From assembly GCA_009741485.1 (NCBI GenBank), contig CM019214.1:2015402-2079401 (forward strand): DNA of 64,000 bases, given 5' to 3'. The notes under the pieces were generated by a model, which was given only the letters and a program-made list of their open reading frames with translations, was not told the origin of the DNA and searched no databases. Source of the stretch: Malurus cyaneus samueli. Lineage: Eukaryota > Chordata > Aves > Passeriformes > Maluridae. Position numbers and translations under genes: made by a program. Positions 49,280 to 58,429 of the stretch are shown here, one piece after another (the stretch's first letter is position 1; each line of letters begins with the position of its first letter).

Positions 49280-49431
49280 AGGGCTCCCGGGCGATGAACT
49301 GAGGTACTAGCGGTGGGGAGAGGGGTGCTGGGGTTCGGGGTGCCCACCAGCTTGTTCTTGGCCATCTTGGTGTTGGCCTTGGCAAACTCCAGCCGCAGCG
49401 TCTGCGGAATCTCGGGGTCGAAGCGGATGCC
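49280..49431 (-). pseudogene. RBPMS: RBPMS RRM-end exon with +1 frameshift
   Basis: Encodes [20 protein letters not shown] then [19 protein letters not shown] in frame, the last strand of the RRM and the linker. It then shifts: VPQFIAREP continues in the next frame. The exon is 152 bases; phase 0 in and phase 1 out require 151. The extra base appears to be the A in CCGCTAGTACC (minus strand, near 49,306). The acceptor TTCCCCCAG and donor GTGAGT are good. The insertion would add an aberrant tail after TPLP and end at a stop created at the next splice junction. It may be a sequencing error or a true lesion in a decaying copy; the rest of the exon is well conserved, which favours an error or a young lesion. 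Confidence 0.9.
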
Positions 49432-49581
49432 CTGGGGGAAGGAAGGAGGGAAGGAGGCGCGGCGGGTGGGCGAGCACCGCCGCGTGCCGGTCCCACAGCA
49501 AAAATAACTCCCCATTATTTATGGGTTTTTTCAACTTCCAGCCCTGAAATGAGCTAATTTGCCGGGCCCCGAGGCGGCTCG

Positions 49582-49619
49582 CATTCCTCCGGCATCTTTA
49601 GCATCGGCACCATATTTGG
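49582..49619. promoter_or_regulatory. Candidate muscle cis-elements (MCAT, CArG)
   Basis: CATTCCT (MCAT, TEAD site) at 49,582-49,588 and a consensus CArG box CCATATTTGG at 49,610-49,619 lie in the RBPMS intron just upstream of the 49.3 kb exon; an imperfect MEF2-like TTATTTATGG is near 49.52 kb. RBPMS is strongly expressed in smooth and cardiac muscle, where SRF and TEAD act. Such short words also occur by chance a few times in 64 kb, so this is suggestive only. Confidence 0.3.
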
Positions 49620-50106
49620 CAGTCGGCATCCCGCAAGGCCGAGCTCTTATCCAGAGGGATTAGCAGAGCCAGAAAAAAAAAGTTTTACATTGAAAATGAA
49701 GACAAGGAAAAAAACCAACCCCAAATCAAAACGTGGGGAGCACTGGGAAGGAATTTAAGAACCAGCTCCACACGGGTCTGCCAGGGACTATTTCCAGGTA
49801 ACTTCTTGTTGCAAAAAGAAAGTGAAATTTGTTTTCTTTTTTGCAGACATAACTGGGATTTTTCCTGCTGAATAAACAGGAGATGCTGGGAATGCTGCCT
49901 CTCACTTTTATCTAAGGCAAAAATCCTGAGTTTTGAAGCCTTCCTGGATAGCTCTGAGAAAGGTGAGAGGGGTGCAGCCCCCAGGGGATGGGGATGCCAT
50001 GGGGCCAGCTGGCATGGGAGATGCACATCCCTGGGACAGAGGAATTCAGAGAATATCTGGGGACAGGGAAATGGAAAAATGGAGTGGCTGGGCCAGGCAC
50101 ACTCAC

Positions 50107-50169
50107 GTTCAGTGCGTTCTTCGCTGCCTCCGCCTCGGAGCGGCTGTCAAAGCTGACGAACCCCACGGG
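50107..50169 (-). CDS. RBPMS: RBPMS RRM exon (RNP1-like)
   Basis: Twenty-one codons, [21 protein letters not shown], containing the RNP1-like GFVSF core of the RNA recognition motif. The acceptor is CTCCACAG and the donor GTGAGT, with phase 0 at both ends. It is identical to the vertebrate RBPMS sequence as far as I can judge. Confidence 0.97.
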
Positions 50170-50276
50170 CTGTGGAGGGAGGACAGGAGGCATCAGTCAG
50201 GCCAGTGGGGAGCAAAAGGGGGAGCCCCTCACCCCAGGGAATGGTGGGATGTTTGCCCCCTTGGAGCAGCTCCTAC

Positions 50277-50315
50277 CTGCTTGGAGGTGAGTTTGATGAG
50301 AGACCCTTCGTACCC
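50277..50315 (-). CDS. RBPMS: RBPMS RRM microexon GYEGSLIKLTSKQ
   Basis: Thirteen codons, GYEGSLIKLTSKQ, in phase 0 at both ends, with acceptor CCTTGCAG and donor GTAGGA. This is the RRM loop 2/beta 2 segment shared by RBPMS proteins and is too short to appear as an open reading frame of its own. Confidence 0.96.
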
Positions 50316-50507
50316 CTGCAAGGAAGGAACAAAGGGTGTTTGTTGGAGATGCCCACGATTAAATAATAACTGAATAAACTGACTGAAATAGACTTTGTGA
50401 GGAGAACCTGTGGGCTCCCAGGTCCCAGCAAGTTGTTTGGGGCCATGGGACTAAGGCAGGGGTCAGGCCCATGTTTTCAGCCCCACTTTCCCTCCCCAGT
50501 TTGTTAC

Positions 50508-50585
50508 CTTAAAGGGTCTGAACAGCAGGTAAAGTTCTCGGGGTTTGATGTCCAGAGGCAACCCACTGACAAAGAGTGTCCTCAC
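50508..50585 (-). CDS. RBPMS: RBPMS exon 2 (start of RRM, RNP2)
   Basis: Twenty-six codons, [20 protein letters not shown] then LFRPFK, with the RNP2 motif LFVSGL. The acceptor is CTTTTCCAG and the donor GTAACA, in phase 0. RBPMS is an RNA-binding protein that recognises paired CAC motifs and controls splicing and RNA localisation in muscle, germ cells and retinal ganglion cells. The expected first exon (about 22 residues, including the initiator Met) is not in the window; the first intron is very long in other vertebrates, or it was cut off at the 54.23 kb junction. Counting the six exons and removing the extra base gives 174 residues, and 174 plus 22 equals the usual 196. Confidence 0.97.
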
Positions 50586-53500
50586 CTGGAAAAGAAGAAA
50601 GGAGGTTCCTGGGGACCTCTCTCATCCCATACTTCCTGCAACCAGAGAAACCAGCCAGCCCAAGGGGAAGGGACCTCCTGGGCAGCCAAAAGCCTTAAAC
50701 CACACTTGAGTGATGCTGAATTTTTAGGAGGGGTGTACTCATCCTTCAGGTGGCCCCGGAAGAAGCTGCCAAGGCACCATGGAAAGGTAACAGAGACCTG
50801 TCCTCACCCCTCTAAGTGCTCTCCAGGACAAAGAGCTCGCAGAATCCCTTCCTACCCCAGGCTGGCAAACAAGATTTGTCCCGTCATCTCCAGCGGATCC
50901 CCAGCAGATCCCAGACTCCACAGACAATGCCTATTGTCTCAATTTAATTGCAGCAGCTCATTAAGGAAGGGGAGAAGTAAACCCCAGCTCTTCCTCCTGG
51001 AGGAATGGCCCTGGTTTGGACAGAGCTGGATTTAAGCAGCTCGTCCCTGGTTTGTAAAAGTCACCTTTTAAGGGGTTTTAATCCTTTTTGGGTGAATCTA
51101 ATGTTTGTCATGCTGCAGCATTCTCAAAGCTGGGGTGTTTGGCAGAAATCCTGCTCCCAGCACCCCCAGGGGGAATATGGGACGTCTCAGGGTTGGGCAA
51201 ACCCTGTGCTGGGATGGTTTTGCTTTCCAACCAGCTCATAACCAGGAGAGCCGTGTGGGGAACTGGATCTGCTGCCGGTTCATCTCTCCTCATCCCCAAA
51301 ATCTCATCCAAACATTTTGAGCTGGAGGAGGGAAAACCTCGATGTGTTTTATTTAATTTTTTTGGCCAGGCACCCTGCCTGCCCCATTCCCTGGGAAAGA
51401 GACATGGGAAACAGCCAGAAACAGCCAGCCCAGGCCTATTCTTTTGCTGACATTTCTTCTTTCTCTTGCAGATAAGCTATCTCCCGCATCTCCCAGCCTG
51501 AGAGCAGCAAACATTCCTGCTTTGTGGAACAAAACCTCTGGCTGACCTATATCTATTAAATAACAAAAGGTACTCGAGCTGTTTGCACATAGCCTTTGTG
51601 TCAACACCCCCGGTGATGCCCATCCTGGGTACCAATGTTATCATCACCATCATCATCCCTGCGGGTACCAGCATCCAGGCTGGATGAGATCAGGGGAGCA
51701 AGGATATCCTCACCCCGTCCTGAGCCAGGGCTGCAGGCAGGCACAGCCTGGTAGCCTGTGCCCTCCACTGGGACTGTCCAAGGTGGGTGGATGCCCCCAA
51801 AGCAGCTTAGGGGATCCCTGCCAGCTTTCTGCCTGTCTCATGAGACCAGGGAGGGATGGAGCATCCCGAAGTGTTCAGTGCTGCTCCATCCCCCAATAGA
51901 GACACTGGGGGGGATTCACCTGGAGGAGCTCTGCTTGTGGCCGTGAAATTCAGCATAAAGAAAGGAAAGTTTTCCTTTCCTCAGGGAAGAAATATTCCCT
52001 TTCACAAAGGTCCACCTGAGCACAGGGAATTGGCTCCCTGGACACATCCACCCTCCCAGCTGCGTTTGCCTCCCGAGGAGGCTGAGCATCCCTGCACAGT
52101 GTCCCCTGCCTCTATCATCCCTGGAGCCATGCCTGGCTTTCTGCCTCCCCTCTCCCCGGGGAGCTTGAGGAAACACCAGAGGCGTCGGTGACAGCTCCAG
52201 TGACAGAGAGGGGGTGGGGAGAGCGGGGGAACCCTCTGCCAGTTTGCAGCATCCCTGAAATCCAAACCCAGTGTGCCCAAGCTTGCCAGACCATTTATCC
52301 CTAAAGCCACATGGGAGAAAGACAGAAGAGATGAAAGATCCCGAGGAACCCTCCAAAATTCAGCCCCACAGAGGAAGAGCTTCTCTAATGACTTGTTTTC
52401 TTTGCAAGTTCAAAAGCAGGTCGGCCAAGTTTGAATCTGTAAAATTATACAGCGGCAAGAGAGAGAAGGGCTCCAAAGGATCGCCCAGCTGGATTCCAGC
52501 CCCAAAAGGGTGTTTGGGGCCCGGGGCAGGGGATTGATCCAAGCTTCTGGGTGCTCCCCATCTGCACCCCACAAATGTACCCAGCCCCGGGGATGTTTGA
52601 GTAGGTCCTAGGTAAACAGCATCCTTTCGCTGGGTAGAAAGCAGGTGGGACTGGCCGAGCGAGGGAGCATCCTTGGGGATAATCCCAGCAGGCTGGACAG
52701 ATACCCTTTTGCCAAGGGAAAGATTTTAGGCAGAAATATTACTCCTGCCCTTAAATGGAAGGGGAGCTTTGGCTCGCAGGGAGCTGCTCCAGGTTTTCTT
52801 GTCTGAGACATCCCAGGAATTCAGTCCCCATCCTCTACCAGAAGCACTCTTAGGGCAAAATCCTGCCCTGAAGCAGAAAAAAAAGCCTTACAGCAGAGAA
52901 ATTGCCAGGGGGCAGGTGTATGCTCTTCCACAGGGAAGAATTATTCCTTCTGGGAAGTGGATCAGGCACACACCAAGGATGTCATGGGACAGAGCCACAC
53001 CTACAGCTCTCGAGGCAAGGATTAAAGGGCGTTGGAGCATGGGATTCCCCCAGCCCAAACCCCCTGGTTTTTTTGGACAGCCTGAGCTGTTTTGGTTTCG
53101 GTTCTGCTCTACAAACAATTTTCAGTTCCTTTTTTCGTGGAGCATTTCTCCATCTCTCCTTCTTCTTAAAACTTGAGATGAAAGCAAAGATTTTTTTTTC
53201 CCAGTCAGAAGTGTTGATGTTTGCTCCAGGAAGCTGCTGGCCATGGGTGCAGGAGCTCAAACCTTGATTTCCTTCCATGGGGATGACTTTCCACAGTCCT
53301 CCTCTGCTGCTGCACCCCACAGCTCCCAGATTTGCCAGGGCGGCTGGATCCCCACCCGTGTTGTCCCCCTCCTGGTTTTTGTTGCTCCTGCAGGAAATGT
53401 GCATTTCACCTCTGCTACTCTCCTCTCCCTTGGAAACTATCCTACTTCTGGCTCATCTCTCTCACCTCTTCGTCCCACCATCCCATTCTGTTGTCCCTGA

Positions 53501-54233
53501 AATTCCACATCCCATCTGGGGCCAGCTGAGGGGATGGAATGGGACCGTGGGGGTTTGCTGGGATGCTCAGGGATGGGGACATGCAAAGGGAAGCGAAGTT
53601 CTGTGCCAGGAGGTGACTGTGTTCTCCAGAGCGTGGACCCGGGATGGCACCAGCACGGTCAGAGCACCAGCTGTCCTCCTCCTCTTCCTCACATGAAACC
53701 AGATTTGTTTCCCCAGGGTAAGGAGGCACCACGGGGGCATTTTCCTGGCTCGGACCTCATCAGATGGCCCGAAGGGATGCCGGGTGAGTGTGCCGGCACA
53801 GTCCCACTGCCGGTTCCCTGCCCTGCCCGAACCACCCCCGGTAAACGTTAACAGGCCGTGGGGAGGCGGGAGGCGTCCGGGTGATTCATCCACGAGGCAT
53901 TTAATCGCCTCCTTCAGCCCAGCTCCCGTCCCTCCGTCCGGCCGCCCCTTCCAGCGGGGCTCGCTTTAATTCTCCACCAGCCGATTATCCGCCTGACTGC
54001 CCGCCGCCGGGGAGGCACCGGATCGCGGCGGGAGCGGGCGGGCATGGCACGGGGCTGCCACCGAGCCGCGGAACAGGGCGAGCAGGGCTTCCCCTCCCCT
54101 TCCCGGCAAAGCGGGGTGCTGCCTCCCCCGCGGCGGGGTGCATTCCCGCCCCGCCGGGATTAGTCCTGGCATAAATAGTCTCTTGGCTAATGGAGCGGCT
54201 TCCTCGGCAGGGTTTAGATTCCCGGGCTGTGTT
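50586..54233. other. RBPMS upstream intron or flank, GC-rich
   Basis: No exon is recognised. GC content rises towards 53.8-54.2 kb. Open frames of 80-210 codons on both strands come from the base composition; the 212-codon plus-strand frame at 50,397-51,035 crosses RBPMS exon 2 antisense and is a shadow. Confidence 0.6.
53770..54175. promoter_or_regulatory. CpG-island-like segment
   Basis: A dense run of CG dinucleotides (for example CCGCCGCCGGGGAGGCACCG and GAGCGGGCGGGCATGG), unlike its neighbours. It could be an alternative RBPMS promoter or enhancer, or part of its first-exon neighbourhood, but the RBPMS N-terminal coding sequence was not found in it. The word CATAAATAG follows near 54,172. 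The island ends within 60 bases of the abrupt change to AT-rich sequence. Confidence 0.5.
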
Positions 54234-54264
54234 TGGGTTCCCAGCTTGCCGGCTCAAAATAGAA
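54234..54264 (+). repeat. 31 bp exact repeat, copy at RBPMS/SH3KBP1 junction
   Basis: Identical to 41,596-41,626. Left of it lies the GC-rich RBPMS side; right of it (ACTCAGACCTTGC...) is AT-rich sequence of the SH3KBP1 block. It marks a likely junction between two loci. Confidence 0.95.
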
Positions 54265-56119
54265 ACTCAGACCTTGCAGGCATTGTGTCTCAGAGTTTAT
54301 CAATTTCTCTTATTACAAAGGACAGGTAGACTTTATAATTGACAGCAGCTTCTAGCCCTTCTAGCCCTTGTGTCTACTTCCATTAGTTCTTCTCCATTTC
54401 TCCTCTCCCAAACATACTGAATATACACAAAAAAACCCAGTTTCTGTATTAATTCAGTATTTTGCAGTAAGAATCCCTAACCACCACTAGATCTTACAAG
54501 CTGCTGAATTTAGAGCCATTGCAGCCTCCCCCTTTATCTTAAATCATTACAGTGTCTGCAGTACTCCCTGGACTGATGGCTGAGTATATAATTTACATTA
54601 AGTTTTGGCAAACAGTACTGTGATCTCATCAAAGGATGTTGATGAAATCTAGCTCTGCTCAAATCCACTATGAAAGTTTTGCCTGAAAAAAGTTACAAAT
54701 ATATCTTAAGTGAAAAATGTTAAAAATACTCCCAATAGTCTCTTCTGAATTAAGGACACTTTTCAGAAAGATAAAAATAGCTCTTTCAGATCTTTTATTT
54801 TATATTCACCTATTAGGGTCTTTAGCATTTGCAAGCTGAAGCCTCAACTCACAACCCAACCCGACAGACCTAACTCAGACTAAGGAATATATTGGTTGAA
54901 TTAATTTCTCTGTATTTGTAGAGGTTTATTCTTAGATCCAGGAGAGGGAAAAATGATAGCTTGTTAGAACAACAGAAGCACATACAGAGTATATTGGAAG
55001 AAAGTACAACCTAGAAACAGAAGTTTAGCTAAGCAAAATGCAAAAGGAAAAAATAAATAAGCATAAGCACCTGTTTAAATGTCTTAAGCTGCAGAGCAGA
55101 AGAAAGATGTGGAAGAGGCATTTCTGTTTGACCATAAATGTGCTACTTTGAGACTGTTACCCTCAATTTTCTCAGGAGGTACCACATGTCTATATGCTTA
55201 CTGTATTTCTTCTAAAATCTCATCTCTTAGTGATCTATGACTTCAGTCACATTCAGTTGTAAAACAGTTCACTCACATTTATCAGGAAGGGGAATTTGCC
55301 AGAGCCAAGCCTCAGGAACCTGAATCTACTCATACATGGTCAGTGGTTGACACATTGGCACCAACAGGCAATGAAAAGCACTACAAAGCATAAGTGTTTG
55401 ATTCTTCTATTTTTCTAAAAAAGCAGAGCTCTGATAGCGCTCCTTGAATTAAACTCCCACAACTGCATCATTAATTTCCCCAGGATAATCTGCCTCTGTG
55501 ATTTCTGGAACAAATAACAGCTAAGCAATGAATTCTGGGCACCAATAAAACCACTGGGCTCTCACACAATTCCTCAGTTTTGCATTTTATTGTGAGTTTA
55601 TTGATCACCCTGAAAGACAAGGGTGATTATATTCCACATTGTTATCAATGAGCAAACACTTGAAGCACATTAAAGTGCCTGGTGATTTACAGGAGAGCCT
55701 AATGGCATCTACTTCTGCTCAGCTGGCAGCAAACCTTCCTGCCCTCATATTCCTGCCAATATTTGTGTAAAAGCCTCTTTAACACCCCAGTAATTCTGTG
55801 TGAAATATGATCTAACCTTATGATTCATAAAATTGAAAACACTGGAACACAGTGATAACACCAACAAAATAAGACACTGCTGATTCTTCTCTAAATGGGG
55901 ACTGACATTTTACATGGGAACTATCATGTTATAAATAATCCCACATTATAAATCCGCTGCGAGTGGATAAACCTGCTGATGCCCTTTCTATAAAAAAAAC
56001 ACATGTTTTTTTAGGGAATGTTTTAATATCAAAAACGGGTGAAAGTATCATTACAGTAATATTTCATCAATAACTGTTTCCAAGGAAGAAGCGCAACAGA
56101 AAGTTTAGTGTCTCAAACT
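54265..56119. other. AT-rich intron-like DNA, no gene seen
   Basis: No exon or RNA gene recognised. Presumably SH3KBP1 intron downstream (in gene direction) of the exon at 58.2 kb, by position only. Confidence 0.5.
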
Positions 56120-56846
56120 TCAAGAAGACAAGAAAGAAAAAGAAGGAAGAAAGGGACCGGAGCAAGGGCAAGAGGGCTAGCAGGACAGGCGATAGGGAAT
56201 GGGACAGGAAGGAGGAAAAAGGGACCCCGCAAGGGGAACGGCGCAAAGGGAAGGGAAGAGGAAGGGGGAAGGGAGAGGAAGGGACAGGAAAGGAAGGAAG
56301 GAAAAGGGAAGGGAAAGGCAAGGAAAGGAAAGAAGGAAGGAAAGAGGCAGAAGAAGGAAAGGAAAGGAAAGGAAAGGAAGGAGGAAAGAAAGGGAAAGGA
56401 ACAAAGGAAGGAAGGAAAGGAAGGAGGAAGGAAAGGGGAAAGGAGGAAAGGAAGGAGGAGAGAAAGGAAAAGGAAAAAAAGGAAAGGAAGGAAGGAAAGG
56501 AAAGGAAAGGAAAGGAAAGGAAGGAAGGAAAGGAAGGAAAGGAAAAGGAAGAAAAGAGGAAGGAAGGAAAGAAGAAAGGAAAGAAAGAAAAGAAGAAAGA
56601 AAGAAGAAAGAAAGAAGAAAGAAAGAAAGAAAGAAGAAGAAAGAAAGAAAGAAAGAAAGAAGAAAAAGAAAAGAAAGAAAGAAAGAAGAGAAGAAAGAAA
56701 GAAAGAAAGAAGAAAGAAAGAGAGACGAAGACAAAAGGAGAAAGAAAGACATAAAACAAAAGAGATGAAGAGAAAGAAAGAAAGAATAAGAAGAAAGAAA
56801 AAGAAAGGAAGAAAGAAAGAAAGAAAGAGAAGAGAGAATAGAGGTA
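56120..56846 (+). repeat. Polypurine tract, GGAAG/GAAA type, ~0.7 kb
   Basis: Almost pure A and G on the plus strand, starting as mixed purines, then GGAAG/GGAAA units, then GAAA units towards the right. Both strands therefore have long open frames (Lys/Arg/Glu/Gly-rich on plus, Ser/Phe/Leu/Pro-rich on minus), none of which is a gene. On the SH3KBP1 sense strand the tract is polypyrimidine. Such tracts can form triplex (H-DNA) and are length-variable. Confidence 0.95.
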
Positions 56847-58232
56847 AGTTTCTACTTCTTCAAAAGTTTACAAGTTATTAAAAAACTAAGGCAAACTTGT
56901 AAATGAGAAAAACACGTAACAGAAAAAGATCCTTAAAGACACATTGCTTGAAAAATTGGACCAATTTGGCACTTAATCATGCAGTGCAACAGTTTAGAAT
57001 CAGTATGGAGAGCTCTCAGGCTAAATAGGACATGGCTTGAAATGGCCAAGTGAATGCAGGATTCTCTTGCACTCAGCATTAAACAGCACAGAGCGTGGCA
57101 ATGACAGGGGAGGAATTTGGTGCAGCCAGGAGAAAGTGTTTAGGGGGGTTAATGGTCTGCAGTCCTGACAGATGCTGTGTCACTGTTTTGGTGTCAGTGG
57201 GCAAACACTGCAGTGCTGGAGCCTCTGAAGGGCACATCTCAAAGGTTAACCCAATCCCAGACAGGAAAAAAAGCAACAGCAAACAAGTGCTGCTTTTAGT
57301 TATATGCACATTTGAAACACAAATGATGGATTTACAAAATGAAGCCGTTATTTTCTACTAATCGTGCTAATTTTAGGAGAAATCTGAAGACATAGGAAGG
57401 AAGGTCTGTGTTTTAAGTGTTCTGAAAATTGTTTATCCAGTTTTTCGCTGGGTAACAAACCTATTTGTCGTTTGTGAAAAGCAAAGGTAAGACTTCACAT
57501 TATTATATATAGAGTAAGATTTTCCTCCAAGGAATGAAGGTCACTTCATAAGAGCTTTGGAAAGATGCCAATTAAACAAAGGACTCCACAAAGCCCCACA
57601 TATGTGTTAGGAAATCCACCCAGAAACCTTGCAGGCTTTGAACAAGTCAAGCACCAACACAGTCTAAGTTTTTCCCTTATTTAGATTATCCCAGCTCCTC
57701 CCTATTCTCTTCATACAGAATGAAAAATGTTCACCTACAAAATGTTAACCAAGTGTTCCTCAGCATAATTCACTTCTGAATTTTCCACCTCTGTCTGGAG
57801 GAACTTCCCCTTCTCCTGTACTACTGTAACTCAAGGTGCAATAAATCAGATCACTGAAATTATCTAGGGTAAAAGAAAAGAAAAATTTGCAGGCCAAAAA
57901 ATGTAATGTGCAATGCCTGTTTCTACAGAGAAGTAGACAAGTGTGACTCAGAAGGTGAGAAATTGCCACACCAGGTAGGAATAGCCCAGGAGCTTCCTCA
58001 AATCAGAGCAACCTTTTTTCTTGTTTCTTTATTTTTTTAATTTTAGTATGTAGCTAACCTCACTAGAATCCACCGAGGCAAAAATAAAAAAAAAAACTAT
58101 AACCTTGTCTACAGATAGACCAGGACATAATGACCATAAAGCTTCCAGTTTTGCCCAGTAACAGAACTTAAAACTTCAAAAGGAAAACATCTTTAAAACA
58201 ACATCAAGAGAGAATTAAGGAATGACACATAC
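56847..58232. other. Intron-like DNA, no gene seen
   Basis: No exon or RNA gene recognised between the polypurine tract and the SH3KBP1 exon. By position it should be SH3KBP1 intron following that exon. Confidence 0.55.
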
Positions 58233-58429
58233 CTTATCTACTGGCAGAAAGTCATTTTCAACTTCTATTGACCTTGGTCGTAGCTTTATGGGCTTGTCTT
58301 TGAAGATGTCTCCAAAGCCAACACCTTTGACCTTTTTGGGTTGGATTGTCGTGCCTCCATTGGCTCCTTCTGATTTGGTGCTGCAAGAGTCACCACCATC
58401 ACTCTCAGAGCCCGTGGCATCCTTGAGGC
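58233..58429 (-). CDS. SH3KBP1: SH3KBP1 (CIN85) internal exon
   Basis: SH3KBP1 is a cytoplasmic adaptor with three SH3 domains that links CBL and receptor tyrosine kinases to endophilin and the endocytic and actin machinery. This exon encodes [20 protein letters not shown], then a [12 protein letters not shown] linker and [20 protein letters not shown], ending ENDFLPVDK: the linker between the second and third SH3 domains. The acceptor on the minus strand is TTTTGCCAG and the donor GTATGT. The length is 197 bases, phase 1 in and phase 0 out. It has no disruption. The neighbouring exons (SH3-2 upstream, SH3-3 downstream) are not seen in the window, so long introns flank it. Confidence 0.95.

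Noticed and set aside
50397..51035. 212-codon plus-strand frame
   Set aside because: It is antisense across RBPMS exon 2 and its intron; the true coding strand is minus.
56067..56881. Lys/Glu/Arg-rich (plus) and Ser/Phe-rich (minus) open frames of 190-257 codons
   Set aside because: Both come from one polypurine/polypyrimidine simple repeat.
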